Shown piece by piece: positions 38,916 through 50,000 of a stretch of DNA of 64,000 nucleotides (its first letter is position 1; each line of letters opens with the position of its first letter). Source of the stretch: Micromonospora fulviviridis (GTDB taxonomy: Bacteria; Actinomycetota; Actinomycetes; Mycobacteriales; Micromonosporaceae). The position numbers and the translations under genes were made by a program. Under the pieces are notes generated by a model. It worked only from the letters and a program-made list of their open reading frames with translations, was not told where the DNA came from and ran no database searches. The stretch is taken from the NCBI RefSeq assembly GCF_014648395.1, contig NZ_BMRA01000008.1, positions 278,267-342,266 on the forward strand, written 5' to 3'.

Positions 38916-41720
38916 CTAACCGCTGCGCAGCGCGTCGGCGAGGCCGCGCAGGGTCGGGTTCAGGTAGAGGGTGCGCGGGTGCAGCCGGGGCAGCCCGCGT
39001 TCACGCATGATGGCCGCCATCCGGACGGCCAGGAGCGAGTTGCCGCCCAACTCGAAGAAGTTGTCCGCGATGCCCACCGGGCGGCCGAAGACCTGCTGCC
39101 AGACGCCGAGCAGACCGCCGGCCAGGTCGTCCCCGGCCCCCTCGGCAGGCGCCTCCGGGGTGGCCGGCACGGCGGCCGGTTCGGGCAGGGCGTCCCGGTC
39201 GACCTTGCCGTTGGCCGTGGTCGGGAGGGCCGGCAGCACGGTGATCGTGGCGGGGAGCATGTACTCGGGCAGCATCCGGCGCAGCCGCTCGCGCAGCGGC
39301 GCGGCCCCGCCCTCGGTGAGCACCACGTAGGCGTCGATCCGGCCGGTGGCCGGGTCGTCCGGGTCGGTGCGGCGCAGCACCACGGCCGCCGCCGCCACGC
39401 CAGGGCACTCGGTCAGCACCGAGCGGATCTCGTCCAGCTCGATCCGAAAGCCGCGCAGCTTCACCTGGTTGTCGATCCGGCCGAGGTGTTCCAGGGTGCC
39501 GTCGGGCAGCAGCCGGCCCCGGTCCCCCGACCGGTAGGTCCGCTCCCCCGTCTCCGGGTCGACACCGAAACGCTCGGCGGTCAGGTCGGGCCGGCCCAGG
39601 TAGCCGGCGGCCACCCCGACGCCGCCGACGTGGATCTCGCCGGGCACGCCGGGCGGGACGGGCCGGCCCGCGGAGTCGCGGACCCGGACGGACCAGCCGG
39701 GCAGCGGCCGGCCGACGGAACGTGAGGCGGCCAGCGCCCCGGCCCGGGTGACGTCGCCCGCGGTGACGTGCACGGTGGTCTCGGTGATGCCGAACATGTT
39801 GACCAGCCGGCACGCCGACTCCGGGTGCCGGTCGAACCAGGGCAGCAGGCTCCGCGCGTCCAGCGGCTCACCCCCGAAGATCACCAGACGTACGGCGAGC
39901 GGGCCGGCCGCCTCCCGGTCGGCCTCGACGAGCTGGGCGAAGCTGGACGGGGTCTGGTTGAGCACGGTGACCCGGCGCTCGACCAGCAGCTCGTGGAACT
40001 GCTCCGGGGAGCGCGACACCCAGTACGGCACGACGACGAGGTGCCCGCCGGTGAGCAGCGCGCCCCAGATCTCCCAGACCGAGAAGTCGAACGCGGCGGA
40101 GTGGAAGAACGTCCACACGTCCGCCGGCCCGAGCCCGAAGTCGTCCCGGGTGGCGTCGAGCAGGGCGACCACGTTGGCGTGCGGGACCACCACGCCCTTC
40201 GGCCGGCCGGTGGAGCCGGAGGTGTAGATGACGTACGCCGGGTCCGCCGGGCCCCCGGTGACGGCCGGCGGCCTGCCCACCCCGGTGGCGCCCGCCTCGG
40301 CCAGCGCGGCCGGGGTGACCGCGGTGACCCCGTCGACCCGGGGGAACTCGGCGTGCGTGGTCACCAGCACGGCGAGCCCGGAGTCCCGGACCGTGTACGC
40401 GAGCCGGTCGGCCGGGTACGCGGTGTCCATGGGCACGTAGACCGCGCCGGCCTTGAGCACCGCGAGCAGGGTCGCGACGAGTTCCGCGGAGCGGTCCAGG
40501 CAGACGCCGACCAGGTCGCCGTCCCGGACGCCGCGCGCCCGCAGCCCGTGGGCCAGCCGGTTCGACCACTCGTCCAGCTCCCGGTAGCTGACCCGGGCGT
40601 CCTCGGCGGAGAGGGCCACCGCGTCGGGTTGCTCGGCCACCCGGTCGGCGAAGACCTCGGGCAGCCGGCGCGGTGTGCTCGCCAGGGCCCGGGCCGGCCG
40701 GCCGAGGACGGCGACCTTCTCCCGTTCGGCGGGGTTGTCGAGGTTGGCGGCGGCGACCGGGGGCGGTGTGGCGGCGGTGACCTGCCGGTGCAGGTGGGCG
40801 AGGTGCCGCACGACCTGGGCGGCGACGGCCGGTGACACGGCCCGCAGCCGGTGCCGCCAGCGCAGCTCGACGTGCCCGTCGGCGTCCCGGCCGACGACGA
40901 CGGTGAGCGGGAAGCGCGGGGCGAGGCAGGGCACGTACTCGTCGGCCGGGTCGCCGAGGTCGAAGGCGAGGCCGACCGGGACGGCCGGCTGCTCCGGCGC
41001 CGCCTCGGCCGGCGCGGCGAGGCGGTCGCGCAGCCGCGCGGTGAGCGCGTCCAACGGCAGGTCATCCGGGGTCGCCACGGGCAGCACGGTGACGTCCTCC
41101 CCGGCGCGGACGCCGAGCGCGCCCACCACCGGGGTCTCTTCCGGCTGGTAGCGGGCGAGCAGCACGGCCAGGGCGGCCAGCCAGCTCGCCGGATCGCCGG
41201 CCGGGTGTCCGGGCAGGACGGTGCGGTCCTCGCCCCAGGCGTCACCGGCGCGCGGGTCGCCGAGCCCCCAGGCGGGGCCGCCGCCGGCCGGGGCGGTCGG
41301 GCGGTCGGTGGCCGGGGTGGGCGCCGGGTCGGCCGTGCCGCCCCGGAACGCCGCACCGAGGCGGCGCAGCGCGGGCGGGTCCCAGGTGTCCCGCCGGGCC
41401 ACCAGGACCAGGTCGGCGGGGTCGTCGGCGTACCGGATCAGCACCGCCCGCAGCCCGGCGGCGACCGGCCGGGCCAGCTCGCGGTCGCGGCGGCGGGCGG
41501 CGGCCGGTGAGTCGGCGGCGTCGGCGACCGGCTCCACCCAGAGCCGGGCGGCGCCGGCGTGGGCGGCGAGCCGCGCACCGACCAGGTCGTCGTCGACCGG
41601 CGGGTCGAGCCGGATCCGCAGCGCGTGGCAGTCCGGCGCGCCGGCCGGTGCGGCGGGGTGCCGGCGGGCCGGCCCGGTCGCCGGTCGGGTGCTCGGCGGG
41701 GACGGCTGGAGCGTACGCAC
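38916..41720 (-). CDS. Free-standing NRPS module: degenerate C, A(Thr), T
   Basis: 934 residues. Residues about 30-330 resemble the C-terminal part of a condensation domain but lack any HHxxxDG motif. The adenylation domain (about 345-830) has YVIYTSGSTGRPKG and a specificity code I read as DFWNIGMVHK, the standard Thr code (FDFSVWEIW; LNQTPSSF; VIFGGEP; VNMFGITETTVH). A thiolation domain with Ser in ELGGNSLLAV ends the protein. The ramoplanin family has such a protein, loading Thr8 in trans onto a module lacking an A domain. GTG at 41718-41720 follows GGGAG. It is co-transcribed with the SDR and TE genes upstream (15-bp gap). Confidence 0.93.
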   Translation of the reverse strand: MRTLQPSPPSTRPATGPARRHPAAPAGAPDCHALRIRLDPPVDDDLVGARLAAHAGAARLWVEPVADAADSPAAARRRDRELARPVAAGLRAVLIRYADDPADLVLVARRDTWDPPALRRLGAAFRGGTADPAPTPATDRPTAPAGGGPAWGLGDPRAGDAWGEDRTVLPGHPAGDPASWLAALAVLLARYQPEETPVVGALGVRAGEDVTVLPVATPDDLPLDALTARLRDRLAAPAEAAPEQPAVPVGLAFDLGDPADEYVPCLAPRFPLTVVVGRDADGHVELRWRHRLRAVSPAVAAQVVRHLAHLHRQVTAATPPPVAAANLDNPAEREKVAVLGRPARALASTPRRLPEVFADRVAEQPDAVALSAEDARVSYRELDEWSNRLAHGLRARGVRDGDLVGVCLDRSAELVATLLAVLKAGAVYVPMDTAYPADRLAYTVRDSGLAVLVTTHAEFPRVDGVTAVTPAALAEAGATGVGRPPAVTGGPADPAYVIYTSGSTGRPKGVVVPHANVVALLDATRDDFGLGPADVWTFFHSAAFDFSVWEIWGALLTGGHLVVVPYWVSRSPEQFHELLVERRVTVLNQTPSSFAQLVEADREAAGPLAVRLVIFGGEPLDARSLLPWFDRHPESACRLVNMFGITETTVHVTAGDVTRAGALAASRSVGRPLPGWSVRVRDSAGRPVPPGVPGEIHVGGVGVAAGYLGRPDLTAERFGVDPETGERTYRSGDRGRLLPDGTLEHLGRIDNQVKLRGFRIELDEIRSVLTECPGVAAAAVVLRRTDPDDPATGRIDAYVVLTEGGAAPLRERLRRMLPEYMLPATITVLPALPTTANGKVDRDALPEPAAVPATPEAPAEGAGDDLAGGLLGVWQQVFGRPVGIADNFFELGGNSLLAVRMAAIMRERGLPRLHPRTLYLNPTLRGLADALRSG

Positions 41721-41735
41721 ATGCTCTCCCTGGGT

Positions 41736-42593
41736 TCAGCGGGTGGTGAAGCCGCCGTCGACGGTGAGGACGGAGCCGGTGACCTGCCGGGACTCGTCGG
41801 AGGCCAGCCAGACGGCGGCCGAGGCGACGTCCTCCGGCTCGATCAGGGCGTTCATCGGCTGTGCCTGGAGGAAGGTCTCCTCGTGCTCGGCGACCGGCAC
41901 GTCGAGGGAGCGGGCGATCTCGGAGAGCATCCGTCCCTCCACGGCGTGGTCGTCCCGGACCGAGCCGGGGCAGAGCGCGTTGACCCGGACCTTCATGGGG
42001 GCGTAGTCCAGCGCGGTGGCCCGGGTGAGGCCGACGATGCCGTGCTTGGCCGCCACGTAGCCGGCGAAGTGCCGGTAGCCGACCAGCCCGGCGGTGGAGG
42101 CGACGTTGACGATGCTGCCGGCGCGCCGGCCGGTCATCACCTTGCCGACGGCCTTGGTCATCCGCCAGGCCCCGGAGAGGTCGACGTCGATCATGAGGGA
42201 CCACTCGTCCTCGGTGATCTCGTCGGCGGTCTTACCGGACGGCGCCGCGATGCCGGCGTTGTTGACCAGCACGTCGACCGTGCCGAAGCGCTCGCAGGCC
42301 TGCTCCACGGCGGCCACCAGCGCGGCCAGGTCGCGGACGTCGGCGCGGACCGGCAGCACGGCGGCGCCCAGGTCGCGGCAGAGCGCGACGGTGTGCGCGA
42401 GCTGGCTCGCGGTGCCGAGCGGGTAGGGCACCCCGGGCAGGTCCTCGGCGCGGTCAAGCAGCACGAGGTCGGCACCCTGGGCCGCGAAGGCGGTGGCGCA
42501 GGCCCGGCCGATGCCGCGCGCCGCGCCGGTGACGATGGCGGTCTTCCCGGCGAGCCGCGCCCCGCCGGCGGTGGTGGTGGCGTCGGCGCTCAT
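41736..42593 (-). CDS. Short-chain dehydrogenase (mycofactocin-coupled-like SDR)
   Basis: 285 residues. The nucleotide site is VTGAARGIGRA (21-31), NNAG is at 111-114, and the catalytic residues are Ser166, Tyr179 and Lys183 (YVAAK). An insert after the first acidic turn (DLPGVPYPLGTASQLAHTV) and ADVRDLAALVAAVE resemble SDRs that hold NAD tightly and use mycofactocin as electron carrier; that link is inference. An SDR occupies the same place in the ramoplanin cluster, with role not certain to me. ATG at 42591-42593 overlaps the thioesterase stop. Confidence 0.87.
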   Translation of the reverse strand: MSADATTTAGGARLAGKTAIVTGAARGIGRACATAFAAQGADLVLLDRAEDLPGVPYPLGTASQLAHTVALCRDLGAAVLPVRADVRDLAALVAAVEQACERFGTVDVLVNNAGIAAPSGKTADEITEDEWSLMIDVDLSGAWRMTKAVGKVMTGRRAGSIVNVASTAGLVGYRHFAGYVAAKHGIVGLTRATALDYAPMKVRVNALCPGSVRDDHAVEGRMLSEIARSLDVPVAEHEETFLQAQPMNALIEPEDVASAAVWLASDESRQVTGSVLTVDGGFTTR

Positions 42594-43285
42594 CCGCGGG
42601 CCAGCTCGCTCTCGACGAGCCGGAGCAGCCCGGCGGCGTCCTCGGTGAGGTACATGTGCCCGCCGTCGACCTCGACCTGGGTGAACTCGCCGCTGGTCGC
42701 CTTGCTCCACTCGCCGGTCTGCGCGGTGGTGACCAGTTCGTCGTCCCGGCCGTGCACGGCGGTGATCGGCACCGGCAGCGGCTCGTCGCCGCCCGGCCGG
42801 TAGTTCTCGTGCATCTCCACGTCGGCGCGGAGGATGGGCAGGATCAGCTCGCGCATCTCCTCGTCGGCGAGGGCCTCGTGGTCGTAGCCGGCGAACTCGC
42901 GTACCCGGAGCAGGAAGTCGTCGTCGGCGAGGCCGGTGGCCCGGTTGGTCCTTGCCGTCCACGGGCCGGGGCTGCCGCTGACGATCAGCCGGGTGACCGG
43001 GACGCCGCGGGCGACCAGCCGGTGCGCCAGCTCGTACGCGAGCACCGCCCCGAGGCTGTGCCCGAAGAGCGCGACCGGCCCGTCGACCTGCTCGACCAGG
43101 CCGGGCAGCAGCCCGTCGGCGGCCGTCGCCACGTCGGTGTACGGCTCCTCGGCGAGCCGCCACTCCCGCCCGGGCGGCTGCAGCGCGACGATCCGCAGCC
43201 GCTCCCCGACGAGCGCGGCCCACGGGTGGAAGAAGGAGGCGCCGGCGCCCGCGAAGGGTACGCACACCAGCGAGGTGGGTTGCAT
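42590..43285 (-). CDS. Type II thioesterase (editing)
   Basis: A 231-residue alpha/beta hydrolase of the GrsT/SrfAD type. PFAGAGASFFHPW is the N-terminal signature, the nucleophile is Ser77 in FGHSLGA, and the His lies in VDGGHMYL with Asp in HGRDDELV. Such enzymes free mis-primed thiolation domains. ATG at 43283-43285 follows GGAGAGAGGA and lies 29 bp after the large NRPS gene. Its stop overlaps the SDR start (ATGA). Confidence 0.92.
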   Translation of the reverse strand: MQPTSLVCVPFAGAGASFFHPWAALVGERLRIVALQPPGREWRLAEEPYTDVATAADGLLPGLVEQVDGPVALFGHSLGAVLAYELAHRLVARGVPVTRLIVSGSPGPWTARTNRATGLADDDFLLRVREFAGYDHEALADEEMRELILPILRADVEMHENYRPGGDEPLPVPITAVHGRDDELVTTAQTGEWSKATSGEFTQVEVDGGHMYLTEDAAGLLRLVESELARG

Positions 43286-43314
43286 GTCGTTCCTCTCTCC
43301 GTTGGGGTGGGGCG

Positions 43315-44030
43315 TCAGGCCGACGGTCCGTCGTCGGGCAGCCAGGCCGCGACGGCCTGCCAGACCTGGCCGAGGATGTCGGGGCGGACCAGTTCGTCGT
43401 GCGAGCAGGGCAGGGCCCGTTCGGTGACGGCGCCGGTGACGTGCCGGGCCCATCGGCCGGCGACCGGCTCGCCGTCGGGGGCGCTGTCGGTGGAGGTGAG
43501 CAGCAGCGCGTCGCCGTCGAACACCCGGTAGCGGTGCCCGGCGCGGACCGCGGTGTTGTTCTGCACCACGCGGGCCAGGAGGCCGACCTCCTCGTCGGAG
43601 AAGCCGGCGATCACGTGCCCGAACTCGGCCCGGATCAGCTCCTCCCAGGGCACGTCCTCGGCCGTGGTCTCGGGCTCGTCGTCCTCGTCGGGCGGGTAGG
43701 AGTCCATGATGACCAGGAACACCTGCTCGCCCTGCTCGCGCAGCTGCACGGCGATCTCGTGGGCCGGCGCCACGCCGAAGGAGAAGCCCACCACGGTGTA
43801 CGGCCCGGACGGCTGCACCGCCCGCATCCGCGCCACGTAGTCGGCGGCCATCTCGCGCAGCGAGGGCGCGAGCGCCCCGACGCCGTCGAGGCCGCTGGCC
43901 TGGAGGCCGTAGATCGGGTACGCCTCCGGCACGTGCCGGGCCAGCGGCATGTAGCACCAGCTCAGGCCGCCGGCGGGGTGGACGCAGAACAGCGGGGGCC
44001 GGTCGCCGCCGGTGCGGATGGGCAGCAGCA
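43315..44030 (-). other. NRPS terminal thioesterase domain (macrolactonisation)
   Basis: About 235 residues of alpha/beta hydrolase at the C-terminus. PPLFCVHPAGG starts it, the nucleophile Ser is in VGFSFGVAP, and the catalytic His is probably in CSHDELVRP. By analogy with ramoplanin it would cyclise residue 17 onto a hydroxy side chain near the N-terminus (beta-hydroxy-Asn2 in ramoplanin). Confidence 0.88.
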
Positions 44031-47000
44031 CGTCCAGCGAGGCCCGCACCGAGGAGAGGCTCAGGGCGTTCATCAGACCGGCGACGGTGGGGCTGGCCAT
44101 CACCTCCTGCACGGTGACCGCGATGCCGCGGACCTTGAGCCGCTGCACCAGGGCCACGGCGAGCAGCGAGTGCCCGCCGAGGGTGAAGAAGTCGTCGTCG
44201 ACGCCGACCGTGGGCAGGCCGAGCACCTCGGCGAACGCCTCGCAGATGCGTTCCTCCAGCACGGCGAGGGGGCCGGGGGCGACCCGGGCGGTCCCGCCGC
44301 CCGCGCCGGGGGTGCCGGGCGCGGGCAGGGCGGCCCGGTCGAGTTTCCCGTTGCCGGTCAGCGGCAGGCTGTCGAGCTCGACGAACGCGGCCGGCACCAG
44401 GTACGCGGGCAGCCGCTCCTCGACGTACGCGCGCACGGTGTCGGTGACGTGCTCGCCGGCCTCGGCGGGCACCAGGTAGGCCACGAGGCGCTTGTCGCCC
44501 GGGGTGTCCTCGCGGACCAGCACGGCGGCCTGCGCGACCGCCGGGTGCGCGGCCAGCACGGCCTCGACCTCGCCGGGCTCGACCCGGTAGCCGCGGATCT
44601 TCACCTGCTCGTCCGCCCGGCCGACGAACACCAGTTCCCCGTCCGGGGTCCAGCGCACCTGGTCGCCGGTGCGGTACATCCGCTCCCCCGCACCGCCGTA
44701 CGGGTCGGCCACGAACCGCTCGCCGGTCGGCCCCGGCCGGCCCGCGTAGCCGCGGGCCACCCCGGCCCCGGCCACGTACAGCTCGCCGGGCACACCCACC
44801 GGGACGGGCCGGAGCCGGTCGTCGAGAACGTACACCCGGGTGTTGTCCAGCGGCCGGCCGATCGGCAGGACGTCGCCGACCCGCGCCGGGTCGGTGACCT
44901 CGTGGTGGGTGGCGCAGAGGGTGATCTCGGTGGGGCCGTACATGTGCCGGACCCGGACCCCCGGGTTGGCGTCCAGGACGCGGCGGACCGCCGGGGCGGG
45001 CACCACGTCGCCGCCGGTGAGGACCTCGCGCAGCCCGGCGAAGCAGGCCGGGTCCTGTTCGGCGAGCACCCGCAGCAGGCCCGCGGTGACGTGCACGTGG
45101 GTGAGGTCGTGGCCGGTGATCAGGTCGCGCAGCACCGCCGGTTCGATCGCCCCGGCCGGGGCGACGACCACGGTCCCGCCGGAGAGCAGCGGCACCCAGA
45201 TCTCGTACGTCGACGCGTCGAAGGCGTGCGGCGCGTGGAACAGCACCCGGGGCGTCGCACCCCACCCCCGGTCGTACGCCAGGCGCACCACGTCCCGGTG
45301 GGTGGTGACCACGCCCTTCGGCACGCCGGTCGAGCCGGAGGTGTACATCGAGTACACGGCCGCCGACGGGGGCACCGCGGGCAGCGCGGTTCCGGGCGCG
45401 TCCTCGTCGGTGTCGGCCGCGAGGACCACGGCGTCGCCGGCCGTGGTGACGAACTCGTGCGCGGCGGTCGGCGCGTGCACCAGGACCACGCGGGCGCCCG
45501 CGTCGGCGGCCACCGTACGCATCCGCGCCAGGGGCCAGGCCACGTCCAGCGGCAGGTAGACGCCGCCGGCCCTGACCACGGCCAGCAGCGCCACCAGCAG
45601 CTCGGCGGAGCGTTCCAGCACCACGGCCACCGGCGACTCCGGGCCGACGCCCGCCGCGACCAGCCGGCGGGCCAGCCGCTCGGCCCGCGCGTCCAGCTCG
45701 GCGTAGGACAGGGACACGTCGCCGGCCACCACGGCGATGCCGTCCGGGTCCGCCGCCACCCGGGCGGCGAACGCCTCGGCCACCGACACGTCCGCCACCG
45801 GGGTGGCCGTGTCGTTCCAGTCGACCAGGACCTGCCGCCGCTCGGCCCGGTCGAGCACGTCGACGCCGGTGAGCGGGAGGTCGGGTCCACCGTCGAGCCC
45901 GGCCTCCAGCGCGTCCACCAGGTTCGCGGTGGCGGTCGCCAGCAGCGCGCAGACCGCGTCGGGGCGGACCGGGGAGACGGCGTTGACGTTCACCCGCAGC
46001 CCCGCGCCGTCGTCGTCGATGGCGACCGACATCGGGTAGTTGGTGCGCTCCCGCATGGACAGCGCGCGGATGCCCTCGATCTCCTCGTCGGCGTGCGCCG
46101 CGGCCTGGCCGGGGGTGTTGTGCCGGTAGTTGAACAGCGCGGTGAACAGCGGCGCGCTGCCGGCCAGGCCGCTGGCCTGCTGGGCGGTGGTGAGCAGCGC
46201 GTGCTCGTGTTCCAGGAGCGCGGCGAGCTGGTCCCGCATGGCGGTGACCGCGGCCGCCGCGCCGGTGCCGCCGACCCGGACCCGGACCGGCAGGGTGTTG
46301 ATGAACGGGCCGGGCACCCGGTCCGCGCCGGTGCTCAACCGGCCGAAGAGGATGGTGCCGAACACCACGTCGTCCCGGCCGGCCACGGCGGCGAGGACCC
46401 GGGCCCAGGCCACGTGCAGCACGGTCGCCGGGCTCACCCCGAGCCGGCGGGCCACGTCCCGGACCCGCGCGGACACCTCGGGCGCCAGCGGCAGCCCGGC
46501 GCGCACCAGGCCGGCGCCGTCGCCGTGCACGTCGAGCAGGCCGTACGGGGCAGTCGGCTCGGTCACGTCGCCGAGCAGGTCGGCGAAGTAGCGCTGGTGC
46601 TCGTCGGTGGAGATCCCACCCCGGGCCTGGGCGACGAAGTCGCGGAACGGCACCGGCGGGGGCAGCTGGTCGCCGCGGCCGAGCAGGATCGCCCGGACCT
46701 CGTCGAGCAGCACCTCCAGGCCCATGTGGTCCTGGACCATGTGGTGCACCCGGAGCAGCGCCAGCCAGGTGCCGTCGGGGCGGGGCGTGCCGTGGATGCT
46801 CAGCAGCGGCGCGGCGCCCAGGTCCATGGCGAGCCCGACGGTGTCCCGGAGCCGGTCGGCGGGGTCGCCGTCGCCCGGGTCGAGGGTCACCTCGTGCACC
46901 GGCAGCGTGGCCTGCCGCCACACCACCTGCACCGCCTCGCGCAGCCCCTCCCAGACCACCGCCGAGCGGTACACGTCGTTGCGGTCGATGACCTGCTGCA

Positions 47001-50000
47001 ACGCGGCCACGAAGGCGTCCAGCCGGGCCCGGGAGTCGAACTCCACGAGGGCCGGCATGACGTAGACGTCCTCCCGGTCCTGGCCCGCCATCAGGTGGTG
47101 GAAGAGCATGCCCTCCTGGAGCGGGGCGAGCGGGTAGACGTCGGCGACGTTGGCCGCGCCGCCCGCCACGGTGGCGACCACCGCGGCGATCTCCTCGTCG
47201 GTCAGCTCGACCAGCGGCAGCATCTCCGGGGTGATCCGGTCCGCGCCGGCCGGGATCCGGTTCGCCGGCACGGCCAGCTGCTCCCGGCCGACGGCGGCGG
47301 CCAGCCCGGCCACCGTCGGGGTCTGGAACAGCGCCCGCACCGACACCGACACGCCGCGCTGGCGCAGCCGCTCGACCAGCGTGACGGCCAGCAGCGAGTG
47401 CCCGCCGAGGGCGAAGAAGTCGTCGTCCACGCCGACCGCCGGCAGCCCGAGCACCTCGGCGAAGACCGCGCAGATGATCTCCTCGCGGGGGGTCTCCGGG
47501 CCGCGCCCGGCGCCCGCGCCGGAGCCGAACTCGGGGGCCGGCAGGGCGCGCCGGTCGAGCTTGCCGTTGGCGGTCACCGGCAGCGCGTCGAGGACCACCA
47601 CCGCGGCCGGCACCAGGTAGGCCGGGAGCCGCCCGGCGAGATGCCCACGGGCCGCCTCGGGAAGGCCGGCGGCGTCGACGTCCGGGCGGGCCGGCACGAC
47701 GTAGCCGACCAGTCGCGGGTCGCCCGGCACGTCCTGGCGGGCCAGCACCACGGCCTCGGCCACGTCCGGGTGGGCGGCCAGCGCGGCCTGCACCTCGCCC
47801 GGCTCGATCCGGAAGCCGCGGATCTTCACCTGCTCGTCGACCCGGCCGGCGAAGACGAGCTGGCCGTCGGCCGACCAGCGGACCCGGTCGCCGGTGCGGT
47901 ACATCCGCTGCCCGCCGGTGTCGAACGGGCAGGCCACGAAGCGTTCGCCGGTGAGCCCGGCCCGGCCCAGGTAGCCGCGGGCGAGCTGGCTGCCGGCCAG
48001 GTACAGCTCGCCGACCACGCCCGGCGGGACCGGGGTGAGGTGGTCGTCGAGGACGTACGCGCGGGTGTTGGCGATGGGCCGGCCGACCGGCGGGACGCCG
48101 GCCACGTCGTCGTCGGTCCACCAGGCGGTGGCGTAGACGGTGGCCTCGGTCGGGCCGTAGATGTTGGCCACCCGGACGCCGGGCAGCGCGCCGCGGACCC
48201 GGTTGACCGCCGACGCGGTGAGCGCCTCGCCGGCCAGCACCACGGTACGGGCGGAGGCGCGCACGCCGTCGCCGAGGACCCGGGACAGCGCGGAGGGCAC
48301 CGCGCTGATCAGGCTCGCCGACCAGCCGGCGCCCGACCGGTCGGTGAGCGCCAGCAGGTCCGGGACCACCTCGATGCTGCCGCCGGAGACCAGCGGCCCG
48401 AACAGCTCGAAGACCGACACGTCGAAGTTGAGCGAGGTGGCGGCGAGCACCCGGGAGAACTCCTCCCGGGTGAACGCCCCGGCCGCCCAGGTGAGCAGGC
48501 CGACCGCCGTGCGGTGCTCGACCACCACGCCCTTGGGCCGACCCGTGGAGCCGGAGGTGTAGATGACGTACGCCCGGTGCCCGGGCAGCAGCGGGGCCCG
48601 CCGATCGGCGTCGGTGAGGTCGGCGGCGGGCAGGCCGGCCAGCTCGGCCGCGACGGCCGGGTCGTCCAGCAGCACGGTCGCCGGGGCGCCGGCGGGCAGC
48701 GCCGCCGCCGCACCGGTCGCGGTGAGCACGCAGACCGCCTCGGCGTCGCCGAGCAGGAAACCGATCCGGTCCGCCGGGTACGCCGGGTCGACCGGCAGGT
48801 ACGCGGCGCCGGCCTTCCAGACGCCCAGCAGGGCGGCGATCGTGTCGGCGGAGCGGGGCAGGCAGACCGCCACCACCGACTCGGGTCCGACGCCCCGGCC
48901 GACCAGGTGCCGGGCGATCCGGTTGGCCCGGGCGTCCAGCTCGGCGTAGGTCAGCCGGGTCGCGCCGCAGGTCACCGCCGTCGCGTCCGGGGTGCGGGCC
49001 ACCTGGGCCGCGAAGAGCGCCGGCACGGTGGTGTACGGCACCGGCAGGGCCGAGTCGTTCCAGCCGGCGAGCACCGCCCGCCGCTCGTCGCTGTCGAGCA
49101 CGTCGACCTGGCTGACCCGCAGGTCCGGGTCCTGGGTGACGGCGTCGAGCACCCGGACCAGGCGGTCGGCGATCCGTTCCGCCGAGGCCGGGTCGAACAG
49201 GTCGGCGGCGGCGATCAGCGCGCCGTGCAGCCCGGCGGGCGTGCCGTCGGCGTCGAACGCCTCGCCGACGGTCACCTCCAGGTCGAACTTGGCCGCGGTG
49301 AGCCCGACCGGCAGGCCGCCGGTGCGGGCTCCGGCCAGTTCACCGCCGGCCGCGGCCGTGTTCTGGAGGGTGAGCATCACCTGGAAGATCGGGTGCCGGG
49401 CCAGCGAGCGAGCCGGGGCCAGTTCCTCGACGAGCCGCTCGAACGGCACGTCCTGGTTCTCGTAGGCGGCCAGGCCGGTGGCGCGGACCCGGGCCAGCAG
49501 CCGCCGGAAGGTGGGGTCGCCGCTCAGGTCGGTGCGGATCACCAGGGTGTTGACGAAGAACCCGACGAGCTCGTCGAGCCCCTGGTCGGTGCGGCCGGCG
49601 ATGGCCGAGCCGATCGGCACGTCCCGGCCGGCGCCGAGGCGGGACAGCAGGGTCGCGAAGGCGGCCTGGAGCACCATGAAGACGGTGACGCCCTCGGCGC
49701 GGGCCACCTCGCGCAGCCGTTCGTGCACCTCGGCGGGCACCCGCAGCGGCACGTCGTGGCCCCGGTGGCCGGCCTCGGCGGGGCGGGGCCGGTCGACCGG
49801 CAGCTCCAGTTCCTCCGGCGCGCCGTCCAGGGCGGCCCGCCAGTAGGCGACCTGCCGCGCCAGCACGCTCTCCGGGTCGTCGTCGGCCCCGAGCAGGTCC
49901 CGCTGCCAGAGCGCGTAGTCGGCGTACTGCACCGGCAGCGGGGTCCACTCCGGAGCCCGGCCGGCGCGGCGCGCCGCGTACGCGGTGGCGAGGTCGCGGG

